A DNA stretch of 64,000 nt, from positions 62,001 through 126,000 of the forward strand of contig QFZU02000037.1 of assembly GCA_003260025.2 (NCBI GenBank). The letters run 5' to 3'. The notes under the pieces were generated by a model. That model searched no databases. It was given only the letters and a program-made list of their open reading frames with translations, and was not told the DNA's origin. The position numbers were made by a program, and so were the translations under genes. This document shows positions 7,097 to 15,008 of this stretch, piece by piece. This stretch comes from Microbispora triticiradicis. GTDB lineage: Bacteria > Actinomycetota > Actinomycetes > Streptosporangiales > Streptosporangiaceae. The first letter of the stretch is position 1, and each line of letters starts with the position of its first letter.

Positions 7097-8569
7097 TCAG
7101 ATGCCCTGGGGGAGGCGGAAGAGGCGGCCGGGGTCGTAGGCCGCCTTGACCTCGGCGAGGCGCGCGGCGTTCGCACCGTAGTACTGCTGCCGCCAGTTGG
7201 TCAGCTCCGGGTCGACGTAGTTGACGTACGCGTGGTCGCCGAGGTGCGGCCGCATGGCGGCGTGGGCGGCGCGGGTCCAGGCGGCGGCGCCGGACTTGTG
7301 GGCGTAGTACTGCACGCTGAACAGCGCCTTGCGGTGCGGGAAGGCGGTCGCGTCCGGGCGGACCCGGGCGACGGCGCCGCCGAGCGCGTCGAGCAGCACC
7401 GAGTGCCGTCCCGGCGCGGCGACCTGGGCCAGCAGCGCCTTGATCCCGGCGGACGACAGCGGCGTGTAGGCGAAGTGCGACTTCGCGGTGAACGAGTCGC
7501 GGACGAGCCTTCCACTCGGGTTCTGGCCGGGGAGCGTGCCAGGACGGTGGCACTGCGCCACCGTCAGCGACGAGCAGCCCGCCTCCACCATCATCGCGTG
7601 GTCGTACGCGGAGACCGCGACATAACGGGTCTTGGGCCCGGAGCCGACGCGGTCGACGAGCTTCTGCAGCAGGTTCTCGCACGCCGCCTTGCCGCCGAGG
7701 TAGAGGCCGCCGACCATCACGTCCGGGGACGGGTCGTGGTTCAGGTGGCAGTTGGACCACAGCGCGTCGGGCGCGGTGGGTGCCCACGACTGCCACGCCT
7801 TCAGCACGGCGGCCGCCTTCGACCAGGGCCAGTGCAGGAAGAACAGCGTCACCTGACGGGTGGCGTGCGTGCGGAACGTGAACGACGTCGCGACGCCGAA
7901 GTTGCCGCCGCCGCCACCCCGGGAGGCCCAGAACAGGTCCGGGTGCGCGGTCTCCGAGCAGGTCAGCGTCTTCCCGTCGGCCGTGACGATTTTCAGGGAC
8001 TCCAGCACGTCGCAGGTCAGGCCGTACTGCCGCGACACCACCCCGATGCCGCCGCCCAGCGTGAGACCCGCCACGCCGACGGTCGGGCAGGAGCCCGCTG
8101 GGATGCTCACCCCGTGCGCGGCCAGCTTCGCGTACACGTCCACGAGCCGCGCGCCGGCGCCGACCGTGGCGTGACCGCCCGCGTACGACACGCCGCTCAT
8201 CCGCGACACGTCGACGACCAGCCCGGCGCCCGTGGACCAGCCCGCGTAGCTGTGGCCGCCCGACCGGGAGGTCACCGGCACGCCGAACCGCCGCGCGAAC
8301 GCCAGGCACTCCGACACGTCGGCCGCCGTCGCGCAGTACGCCACCCCGGCCGGCCGTACGGAGTCGAAGGCCGCGTTGAACACGTGGCGCGCGTTGTCGT
8401 ACGACGCGTCGCCCGGCCGGATCAGCTTGCCGTCCAGCCCCCGGCCGAGCGCGGACCAGTCGGCGGGACGGGGACCGGCGGCGGCGAACGCCGTGCCCGA
8501 GAAGGCGCCGGAGAAGGCGGCGGTCCCGGCGAGGGCCGAGACGCGAAGGAAGCTCCGTCTGTCGATCAT
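7097..8569 (-). CDS. Tat-exported FAD-linked oxidoreductase, berberine-bridge type
   Basis: 490 aa. A twin-arginine signal (RRSFLRVSALAG, residues 4-15) sends the folded flavoprotein outside. The FAD-binding domain (PCMH type) carries TSRSGGHSYAGW, whose His is the 8-alpha flavin attachment site, and AGSCPTVGV, whose Cys matches the second covalent link of bicovalent enzymes. The C-terminal BBE segment (AAYDPGRLFRLPQ) is present. Such enzymes oxidise sugars, alcohols or phenolics with O2, giving H2O2. GGGAG precedes the ATG. The substrate is not predictable; its end lies seven bases from the TetR stop, tail to tail. Confidence 0.87.
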   Translation of the reverse strand: MIDRRSFLRVSALAGTAAFSGAFSGTAFAAAGPRPADWSALGRGLDGKLIRPGDASYDNARHVFNAAFDSVRPAGVAYCATAADVSECLAFARRFGVPVTSRSGGHSYAGWSTGAGLVVDVSRMSGVSYAGGHATVGAGARLVDVYAKLAAHGVSIPAGSCPTVGVAGLTLGGGIGVVSRQYGLTCDVLESLKIVTADGKTLTCSETAHPDLFWASRGGGGGNFGVATSFTFRTHATRQVTLFFLHWPWSKAAAVLKAWQSWAPTAPDALWSNCHLNHDPSPDVMVGGLYLGGKAACENLLQKLVDRVGSGPKTRYVAVSAYDHAMMVEAGCSSLTVAQCHRPGTLPGQNPSGRLVRDSFTAKSHFAYTPLSSAGIKALLAQVAAPGRHSVLLDALGGAVARVRPDATAFPHRKALFSVQYYAHKSGAAAWTRAAHAAMRPHLGDHAYVNYVDPELTNWRQQYYGANAARLAEVKAAYDPGRLFRLPQGI

Positions 8570-8664
8570 GGTCGTACTCCCGAGGTGGTGATCTACCTCG
8601 TGAGACGCGTGCTGATCCGGTCCGGTTGGTTACAGTGTCATCACTTCGTCCCTCGTGTCGGGTC

Positions 8665-10116
8665 TCACTTCGCGCCGATCCGCAGGGCCAGCGCGGGGCA
8701 CATCTCCACCGCCTTCTGCGCGTCGCCGAGCAGCCACGAGGGGACGCCGGTGTCCATGAACACCGGAAAGCCGTGGTGGTCCAGCTTGACCAGTTCCGGC
8801 ACGAGATGCGCGCACAGGCCGTGGCCCTGGCAGCGGGTCCAGTCGACCATGAGCCGGACGTCCCGCGCCTCCTCCACGGGCAGGGGGAGCACGCCCTTCG
8901 TCTCCCGTCCGCAGCCGCCGTGGAAGCGGTGCTCCTCCACGTCGTCGGCGAACGCGTCCAGGGCCGACAGCACGAACCTGGCCGAGCCGTCCGGGTGGAA
9001 GCAGGCGCCCCGGCCCTTCACGGCGGCGGCCGCCCGGCGGACCGCCTCGGGGCCGTCCGGGTCGCCGTCCTGGAGCTGCCGGAAGGCCCGCGCGAGGTCG
9101 GGCAGGCCGAGACGGCACGGGCCGCACTGCCCGGCCGACTGCGCGGCGAGGTAGCCCGCCACCCGCGCGGTCTCGCCGAGCGGGCAGGTGTCCTCGCCCA
9201 GCACGACCACGATGCCCGCGCCCAGTTCGCCGCCCGCCTCCTTCGCGCCGCGCCGCGACAGGACCGTGCCGTACGCCGCCTCGGCGGACATCCAGGTGCC
9301 GTGGTATCCGCCGAGCAGCAGGCCGTCACCGATCTTCGCTTCGCACAGGGCCAGCACGTCGGCCAGCGGCACCCCCGGAGGGGCCTCGACCACCGAGGGG
9401 GCGCCCACCGAGCCGCCGACCGTCAGCAGGATGGTCCCCGGCTCCTGCACGGTGCCCACCGCGGCGTACTCCTCCGGGCCCAGCTCGGCCAGCACGGCGA
9501 GCTGGGCGAAGGTCTCGGTGTTCGACAGCAGGGTCGGCAGGCCGTACACGCCGCTGTCGCTGGAGCGGACCTTGCGGCCCGGCGGCAGCCCCATCTCGCC
9601 GTTGACGGCGCGGACGAGCGCGCCGCCCTCGCCGGAGATGAACCGCTCCTCGATCGCCACGACGCGTACGAGCCCGGTCAGGCCGCGCTCGGCCACGGCG
9701 GCGGTGACCGAGGCCTCGGCCAGCTCGCCCGCGCCGACCGCGACCACCACCTCGCGGGAGCCGAGCGCGCTGGCCGCGAGCAGGGCGCCCTCCAACACCA
9801 GGTGCGGCGCCCGGGTGAGCAGGGTCTTGTCCTTCAGGCTCGCGGGCTCGCCCTCGGCGGCGTTCACCAGCACGACGGTCTCGCCGTCACGGGCGGATAC
9901 GGCGCGCAGCTTGCGCGCGAACGGGAACGCGGCCCCGCCCCGGCCCCGCAGGTCCACCTCCTCGGCCATCGAGATGAGCGCGTCGACCGTCTGGCCCGGC
10001 AGCCGGTCGTGGTACTTGTGATGGGCGTTGAGGTCGAGCCTGCGATGCTCGTCGAGCCCGGCGGTCAGCCGGGACGGGCCGAGCCGCCGGACGTTGGAGA
10101 CGCGGTAGGGAATCAC
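8665..10116 (-). CDS. NuoF-like NADH dehydrogenase subunit fused to a ferredoxin
   Basis: 483 aa. The NuoF part has the FMN motif (DLRGRGGAAFPFARK, about 55-69), NAAEGEPASLKDK, a Gly-rich NADH region (GEGGALVRAVNGEMG), an SLBB segment and a cluster motif SAGQCGPCRLG plus GRGACFHPDG. The first cysteine of the usual CxxCxxC is Ala here. The last 75 residues are a small ferredoxin with CQGHGLC (CX5C) and EMCPALAL, a [3Fe-4S] type. It probably passes electrons from NADH to the membrane protein encoded just upstream; their genes overlap (GTGA), so the two are coupled. It is the last gene of the four-gene operon. Confidence 0.82.
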   Translation of the reverse strand: MIPYRVSNVRRLGPSRLTAGLDEHRRLDLNAHHKYHDRLPGQTVDALISMAEEVDLRGRGGAAFPFARKLRAVSARDGETVVLVNAAEGEPASLKDKTLLTRAPHLVLEGALLAASALGSREVVVAVGAGELAEASVTAAVAERGLTGLVRVVAIEERFISGEGGALVRAVNGEMGLPPGRKVRSSDSGVYGLPTLLSNTETFAQLAVLAELGPEEYAAVGTVQEPGTILLTVGGSVGAPSVVEAPPGVPLADVLALCEAKIGDGLLLGGYHGTWMSAEAAYGTVLSRRGAKEAGGELGAGIVVVLGEDTCPLGETARVAGYLAAQSAGQCGPCRLGLPDLARAFRQLQDGDPDGPEAVRRAAAAVKGRGACFHPDGSARFVLSALDAFADDVEEHRFHGGCGRETKGVLPLPVEEARDVRLMVDWTRCQGHGLCAHLVPELVKLDHHGFPVFMDTGVPSWLLGDAQKAVEMCPALALRIGAK

Positions 10117-11075
10117 ACGATCCTCCGGAGGCGGGGTTCCTGGGGGGTGGGCGGAGCATCACTGAGGACGTCGTTCAGAACGTCGTCCGGGAGACCGCCT
10201 GAGACGTCCCGCAGGATGTAGCGGGGGACGTCGGGGGCGGCGGGATCGGTGCCGGTGCGGGCGAGGACGGCCACCTCGGGCCGTGCCTGCGGCCTGACCG
10301 GCCGCGCGGTTCGCTCGCCGGGGCGCCTGCCGTCCTCCTCGCGGACCGTACGGCGCCCGGTGCCGGTGGCGGTGGCGGCGCTCCATTCGTCGGTCGCGGC
10401 CTGCCGGGCGGGCCGGGTGGCGGCCGCGAGGCGGATCAGCAGGGCGGCGCCGACCGCCGCCAGGCAGGCCACGTAGCTGAAGGTGACCCACGGCGCGGCG
10501 GCCCGGCCGGCGGTCAGGCCGTGCAGGATCGCCACCGGCCACGCGAGGTAGGCCAGGTCGTGCAGCCCTCGCCACAGCCAGGGCCGTTCCGCCTGGGCGA
10601 ACCTGCCCCGCATGACGCCGGTCGCGACGATCACGATGAACAGGTCGGAGGCCACGACCCCCAGCGAGACGTACACGTTGGTGGACGGCACCACCGACCC
10701 GTACGGCGGCACCAGCCCGGCAGCGATCTTCATGCCGATGTGCACGATGAGGAAGCCGATGCCGAGCAGGGCCATGGCCCGGTGGACGAGCTGCACGCGC
10801 ACCCGCTGCGCGATGGGCAGGATCACGCGGTCGGTCGCCGCCAGGCCCAGGGCGACCGTGGTGGTGAGGCCGACCAGCGAGAAGACGCCGGCGTAGAACG
10901 TGAGGAACGACTGGGCCTCGGCCAGGAACGCCGAGCCGCCGGACGTCCGGGTGGCGGCCAGCCCGCCGGTGATGATCACGGCGACCACGACGCCGAGGCT
11001 CACGCGTACGCCGCGCCGTTCGAGGTCGAGGCCGGGATTCGGCCGGGTGTGCCGGGAAGCCCCTCTGTTGGGCAC
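10113..11075 (-). CDS. Ferric-reductase-like di-haem membrane protein
   Basis: About 320 aa from a GTG with GGAGG nearby. There are six likely membrane helices between residues about 25 and 215. Haem ligand pairs have the spacing of ferric reductases and NADPH oxidases: QLVHRAM...FLIVH is HX13H and GLHDLAY...AILH is HX12H, placing two b haems across the membrane. The last 90 residues are an Arg/Pro-rich cytoplasmic tail with no flavin domain, so electrons must come from another protein, most likely the NuoF-ferredoxin fusion whose start overlaps this stop. Confidence 0.78.
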   Translation of the reverse strand: MPNRGASRHTRPNPGLDLERRGVRVSLGVVVAVIITGGLAATRTSGGSAFLAEAQSFLTFYAGVFSLVGLTTTVALGLAATDRVILPIAQRVRVQLVHRAMALLGIGFLIVHIGMKIAAGLVPPYGSVVPSTNVYVSLGVVASDLFIVIVATGVMRGRFAQAERPWLWRGLHDLAYLAWPVAILHGLTAGRAAAPWVTFSYVACLAAVGAALLIRLAAATRPARQAATDEWSAATATGTGRRTVREEDGRRPGERTARPVRPQARPEVAVLARTGTDPAAPDVPRYILRDVSGGLPDDVLNDVLSDAPPTPQEPRLRRIV

Positions 11076-11200
11076 TGATTTCCTCCGTCGTACTGCCTGG
11101 GGGGTGTGGAGGCGCCGTTCCCCGCCCACTTGGGTGGGGCCCTCGGGTGGGGGTGGCCTGCGTGAGGACCGGGCGGGGAACGGCACGATCGGGGCGCGGC

Positions 11201-12352
11201 TCAGCAGCGCAGGCCGCGGTTGATGCAGGTGACCACCGACCGCATCAGCCGGTCGGGCATCACGTTCTCGAAGTCGGCGTGGTCGGTGATCGGGTTGTGC
11301 CGCTGCTCCGGGAAGCTGTCCACCGCGAACGACGGCCCGCCCGGCACCGAGTAGGCCAGGGTCATGCGCAGTTGCGGGATCGCCCGGGTGCCCGCCGGGC
11401 ACGCGCCGTTCCGGGCGGGGAAGACGACGTGCGTCCGGTGGTTGGCGCTGTCGGTGTTCTGGCCGTCCCAGCAACTGGGGAAGTCGAGCACGCGCAGCAC
11501 CAGGCTGCCCCGGGGACAGAGCGGATACTTTCCGGTCAGCCGGTTCGTGAAGCCGCTGCAGGTCCACTGCGCGCGGGCGTTGGCGCCGCCGTTGGTGGCC
11601 GCCTTCGCGTCCCCGGTGATGAGCCGGAGGAACCGGGGCATCGCCACGACCCTGCTGACCGGGTTGCCGCGGAACTGCAGCGTGACCGACCGGGCGAGGA
11701 GGATCGTGCCGACGTTGCCCTCGGCCGCGCCGCCCGGCTCCTCCGCGTGCCGCGCCGTCGCGTCCTCCGCCGTCGTGTCCTCCGCTGTCACGTCCTGTGC
11801 CGCCGGGTTCTCGGCTGTCACGTCTTCTGCCGTCGCGTCCTGGACGTCGGCGGGGGAGGCGTCGGCGGAGGGGGAGGGGGAGGGAGAGGCGGACGGCTGG
11901 GCGCCGAGGCCCTGCCGGCTGCGCAGCACCGGCCAGAAGTACGTGGACCTGTCGCCGAGCCGGCAGGTCGTGCCGCCCGCGGCGAGGCTCTCGTCGGTGG
12001 AGGACCCGTTGGTCGTGAGGTTGCCGACGTAGTCGTGGACGTGGTGCGCGCCGTTCGACACCCCGGGCGCGACGATGTGGTTGTCGGAGTTGCGGTGGCC
12101 GTTCTCGTTGCGTCCGCAGCGGGAGGTGAACGAGCCGCGCCCGGCGCGTACGCCGCCGTCGCCCGGCGGCACCCGCCGGATGTCGGCGAAGTCCTCCAGA
12201 GCCGGGCCGACGTCCTCGCACCCCGCGCCCTGGACGGACGGATCGCAGTGGTCGGCGAGGGCGGGCCGGACCCCACCGATCAGCGGGTTCAGCGGGCTCA
12301 GCGAGCCTCCGAGCAGCACGCCCGCCATGGCGAGAATGAGCCGTTTTCGCAT
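11201..12352 (-). CDS. Exported DUF1996 protein
   Basis: About 383 aa. The signal peptide (MRKRLILAMAGVLLGGSL...ALA) is followed by a domain with NHIVAPGVSNGAHHVHDYVGN, the conserved His/Asp motif of DUF1996, and later FPSCWDG, HRTHVVFPA and a Cys-rich end. A low-complexity insert of Glu/Asp/Thr/Ala repeats (about residues 130-165) splits the domain. The family function is unknown; the His/Asp cluster suggests metal or substrate binding outside the cell. GAAGGTG precedes the ATG. It follows the DUF4142 gene by 11 bases and precedes the di-haem gene by 125 bases. Confidence 0.8.
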   Translation of the reverse strand: MRKRLILAMAGVLLGGSLSPLNPLIGGVRPALADHCDPSVQGAGCEDVGPALEDFADIRRVPPGDGGVRAGRGSFTSRCGRNENGHRNSDNHIVAPGVSNGAHHVHDYVGNLTTNGSSTDESLAAGGTTCRLGDRSTYFWPVLRSRQGLGAQPSASPSPSPSADASPADVQDATAEDVTAENPAAQDVTAEDTTAEDATARHAEEPGGAAEGNVGTILLARSVTLQFRGNPVSRVVAMPRFLRLITGDAKAATNGGANARAQWTCSGFTNRLTGKYPLCPRGSLVLRVLDFPSCWDGQNTDSANHRTHVVFPARNGACPAGTRAIPQLRMTLAYSVPGGPSFAVDSFPEQRHNPITDHADFENVMPDRLMRSVVTCINRGLRC

Positions 12353-12363
12353 GGATGCACCTT

Positions 12364-12954
12364 CTAGACGGTGGGGGTGGGAAGGGTGGAGTAGTCGACG
12401 AGTCCCGTGCCTTCGAGCAGGGTCATGTGCTTCATCACGACGTCGACGGCCTGCCCGGCGAAGTCGCGGACCAGGCTGTTGCGGGTGCCCGCGCGGACAG
12501 CGGAGACGAAGGTGAACACCTTGCCGTGGGCGTTGCGCAGCCGGTCCGCGAAGACGCGGTCGAACTCGGGGCCGCGCGCGGCGGCCATCTCGTCCAGCCA
12601 CCCCCGCTGGTCCGGGTTCGGCTGGTCCGGCAGCGGGACGCCGAGCTTGGCGGCGAGCTCCCTGACCTGCGCGTCGAGTTTGGTGTGGTCCTCCACGAGG
12701 TGCCTGCCGACGTCCTTGACCTTCTCGCTACCGGCCCGGTCCTGGGCCCAGCGCCCGGCGGGGATCTCCCAGAGCCCCGCCCAGCGCACCCTGACCAGCA
12801 GGTCGCGGTCGGCCGGGCCCAGCGGGCCGTAGGGGGTCTGCGTCCAGCCCGCCTGGGCTGACGACGCGCTCCTGGGGACGACCACGATCACCGTGACGGC
12901 CGCCGCGAAGAGGAAGACGCCGAGCACCAGGAGTTCCCCGAAACGGAACCGCAT
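12364..12954 (-). CDS. Exported or membrane-anchored DUF4142 protein
   Basis: 196 aa with an uncleaved N-terminal anchor (ELLVLGVFLFAAAVTVIVVV, residues 7-26). The outside domain is helical, with LSPADRDLL-like, VKDVGRHLVEDHTKLD and VRDFAGQAVDVVMKHMTLLE segments typical of DUF4142, a ferritin-like four-helix fold of unknown activity. AAAGGAGG gives a very strong ribosome binding site. First gene of the operon. An ECF-type promoter ends about 30 bases before the start codon. Confidence 0.8.
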   Translation of the reverse strand: MRFRFGELLVLGVFLFAAAVTVIVVVPRSASSAQAGWTQTPYGPLGPADRDLLVRVRWAGLWEIPAGRWAQDRAGSEKVKDVGRHLVEDHTKLDAQVRELAAKLGVPLPDQPNPDQRGWLDEMAAARGPEFDRVFADRLRNAHGKVFTFVSAVRAGTRNSLVRDFAGQAVDVVMKHMTLLEGTGLVDYSTLPTPTV

Positions 12955-12983
12955 CGTGCCTCCTTTCGTGACCTTCGGTCGGA

Positions 12984-13011
12984 GGTACGCGGCGTCGCCG
13001 GGGGAGGTTCA
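12984..13011 (-). promoter_or_regulatory. ECF-sigma-type promoter of the DUF4142/DUF1996/redox operon
   Basis: On the minus strand TGAACC (13011-13006), a 16-base spacer, then CGTACC (12989-12984). This is the layout of ECF promoters (AAC-containing -35, CGT-containing -10). It lies 30 bases before the DUF4142 ATG, leaving room for a short leader with the ribosome binding site. The ECF sigma factor encoded divergently at 13078 is the obvious candidate to read it. Confidence 0.65.
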
Positions 13012-13077
13012 GGACGTAGTCAGAAATAACTGGAGTTACGGATGTGGTGTACGAACAACTAACGCTGGTGCAAATAT

Positions 13078-13650
13078 GTGGCCGTGCGTCGACAACTCGA
13101 CAGCCGGTTCGTGCGTCTGGACTCCAATGACTACGACGACCCCGATCGAGAGGAACTCCTGATCAGGGAGCTTTACCGCGAGTTCGGCGGTCCGCTGCTG
13201 CGTCAGGTGCGCAAGACGACCGGCAACGACCTGCAATGGGCTGAGGATGTCGTCCAGGAGACGCTGGTGCGTGCCTGGCGCAACTCGGCGAAGCTGACAT
13301 GGGAGCCCCACTTGCTGTGGGCGTGGCTCCTCACCGTCGCCCGCCGCATCGTGATCGACGGACGCCGCCGGCGCGGCGTCCGGCCCAGGGAGGTGGAGGC
13401 TCCCGAGGAGGACAGCCTTGCCGTGCCGGACGGCGCGGACCGCACGCTGGCGGCCATCGTGGTCGCGGACGCGCTGCGGAACCTGTCCGCCCAGCACCGG
13501 GAAGTTATCGAAGAGACATACTTACGCGACCGGACAGTAAGCCAAGCGGCCGAAGTTCTGGGCATCCCACCGGGTACCGTGAAGTCGAGGCTCTTTTACG
13601 CCCTGCGCGCACTTCGTACGGCCCTGAAGGAGAGGGGGGTGGCCAGCTGA
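13078..13650 (+). CDS. ECF RNA polymerase sigma factor
   Basis: 190 aa. Region 2 contains DLQWAEDVVQETLVRAWRN and the promoter-melting stretch LLWAWLLTVARRIVIDGRRRR (about 55-105). Region 4 has LSAQHREVIEETYLRDRTVSQAA and a GTVKSRLFYALRAL recognition helix (about 135-185). No ribosome binding site is obvious before the GTG, so the mRNA may be leaderless or start slightly elsewhere. It is coupled (TGATG) to a zinc anti-sigma gene and divergent from the redox operon, whose promoter looks ECF-type. It probably senses envelope or redox stress. Confidence 0.88.
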   Translation: MAVRRQLDSRFVRLDSNDYDDPDREELLIRELYREFGGPLLRQVRKTTGNDLQWAEDVVQETLVRAWRNSAKLTWEPHLLWAWLLTVARRIVIDGRRRRGVRPREVEAPEEDSLAVPDGADRTLAAIVVADALRNLSAQHREVIEETYLRDRTVSQAAEVLGIPPGTVKSRLFYALRALRTALKERGVAS

Positions 13651-13847
13651 TGTCCGCGTCGTCGCCGCACTTCGACGTGGCAGCGTACGCCCTGGGAGTG
13701 CTGGACGACGACGAGGCCGAGGAGTTCGAGCGGCACCTCGACGACTGCGCGCCGTGCCGGGCGGAACTGCTGGAGACACAGGACCTGCCCGGCATGCTCG
13801 ACGCCTTCAAGGACGGCTCCATCCCTTCGGAACGCACCATTCCCTGA
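13650..13847 (+). CDS. Minimal zinc-binding anti-sigma protein (ZAS only)
   Basis: 65 aa. The HLDDCAPC motif (HxxxCxxC) is the zinc site of zf-HC2 anti-sigma factors, with AYALGVLDDDEAEEFERHL in front as in RsrA/RslA-type domains. Unlike most relatives there is no membrane segment or sensor domain: the protein stops soon after the second helix. The start overlaps the sigma stop by one base. It probably binds and inhibits the sigma factor and may release it when the zinc thiols are oxidised; that is inference from the family. Confidence 0.8.
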   Translation: MSASSPHFDVAAYALGVLDDDEAEEFERHLDDCAPCRAELLETQDLPGMLDAFKDGSIPSERTIP

Positions 13848-13922
13848 CCGGCCGGCTCCCGGCGTTCCGCCCGCCCCGGTCGGCGCCTCCCCCTGTCAGC
13901 GCCTACCCCTGTCAGCCCCCGG

Positions 13923-14702
13923 TCAGCGCAGAGCAGTCGCCGGGAGGCCGAGCAGCTCCGCCAGCGCGCGTTCGCCTTCGGGGGTGACCTGGACGGCGCG
14001 GGTCGAGCCGATCCGCACGCACCACCCCGTCTCCAGCGCGTGGCGGCACAGCGCCGCTCCGGCGAGCCCCGCCAGGTGCGGCCTGCGCTCGGTCCAGTCG
14101 AGGCACCCGCGCGCCAGCGGGCGCCGGCCCGACGGGGCGAGGGGCGCTCCCAGGTCGGCGAACCAGCGCAGACCGGCGTCCGTGAGCGCGAAGCCGGTGT
14201 CCTGGCGCAGCAACCCGCGTTCGGTCATCGCCTCCGTGACTGTGATGCCGAGCCGGCCCGCCAGGTGGTCGTAGCAGGTGCGGCCGCGCGCCAGCGCCCC
14301 GGCCGCGCTCGCGGCCCGCAAAGTACGCGGCCGGTCCGGCCGCCCGTGCTCGGGTGCGGCCTGCGCCGCGAGGTCCTCGATCAGGTGGGCCACCTGGGCG
14401 TCCGCCAGCCGTACGTAGCGGTGCCGGCCCTGCCGTTCCGCGGTGAGCAGCCCGCCCTCGACGAGCCGGTCGATGTGCGCGCTGGCGGTGGAGGGGGCCA
14501 CTCCGGCGTGCCGGGCCAGCTCGCCCGCCGTCCAGGCCCGGCCGTCGAGCAGCGCCAGGCAGAACCGCGCCCGCGTCTCGTCGGCGAGGAGTGCGGCGAG
14601 CGCGGCCAGACCGGAGGTGACCCGCCCGGAAGACGGCATGGACGGCGTGGACGGCATGGACGGCATGGACGGCGGAGACGGCATGGACGGCGGAGACGGC
14701 AT
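13923..14702 (-). CDS. ArsR-like winged-helix transcriptional regulator
   Basis: About 259 aa from the most upstream ATG in a repeat tract; the frame is open further back to 14870 and a start as late as 14639 would still leave the whole DNA-binding domain. The wHTH is LAALLADETRARFCLALLDGRAWTAGELARHAGV and APSTASAHIDRLVEGGLL, then RHRYVRLAD, the ArsR signature. The second half (RGRTCYDHLAGRLG..., then a region ending PEGERAL) is the conserved C-terminal part of the long ArsR-like proteins often found next to exporters. It is divergent from a DMT exporter, which it may control. Confidence 0.75.
   Translation of the reverse strand: MPSPPSMPSPPSMPSMPSTPSMPSSGRVTSGLAALAALLADETRARFCLALLDGRAWTAGELARHAGVAPSTASAHIDRLVEGGLLTAERQGRHRYVRLADAQVAHLIEDLAAQAAPEHGRPDRPRTLRAASAAGALARGRTCYDHLAGRLGITVTEAMTERGLLRQDTGFALTDAGLRWFADLGAPLAPSGRRPLARGCLDWTERRPHLAGLAGAALCRHALETGWCVRIGSTRAVQVTPEGERALAELLGLPATALR
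14637..14702. repeat. In-frame tandem repeat at the start of the ArsR-like gene
   Basis: Degenerate copies of a 9-base unit (GACGGCATG on the plus strand) and an 18-base derivative give the peptide pattern MPS/MPSPPS. Each ATG in the tract is a possible start codon, so copy number changes would alter the N-terminus or initiation but never the reading frame. Confidence 0.7.
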
Positions 14703-15008
14703 GGCCCCAGGATGCGGCACCCACGTTGCGGTCGCGACCGAAGAGTCCGTGGCGACAGAGCCTGCGGCGACGCGACTGGGCGGAACGCCGAGCTGTCCGG
14801 AACGCCGAGCCGTCCGGGACGCGGGGTCACCGTCCGGCTCCTGGGACCGCTGTCCGGCTCGCGGGGCCACCGTCCAGCTTCCCGGACCGCCGTCCAGCTT
14901 CCGGGACCGCTGTCCGTTTCGGGAGCTGTCGTCTGGTTCGTGGAGCTATCGATCAGCTCGCGGATAATTCGTTATCGGGCGAAACGTCCTGGTCCTAACG
15001 TTGGCCGG

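Noticed and set aside
10113-12221. One long 702-codon minus-strand reading frame covering the DUF1996 and di-haem genes
   Set aside because: Only the part from 11075 downward has membrane helices and haem motifs; the upstream part is the shifted shadow of the DUF1996 gene, and a GTG with GGAGG marks the true start.
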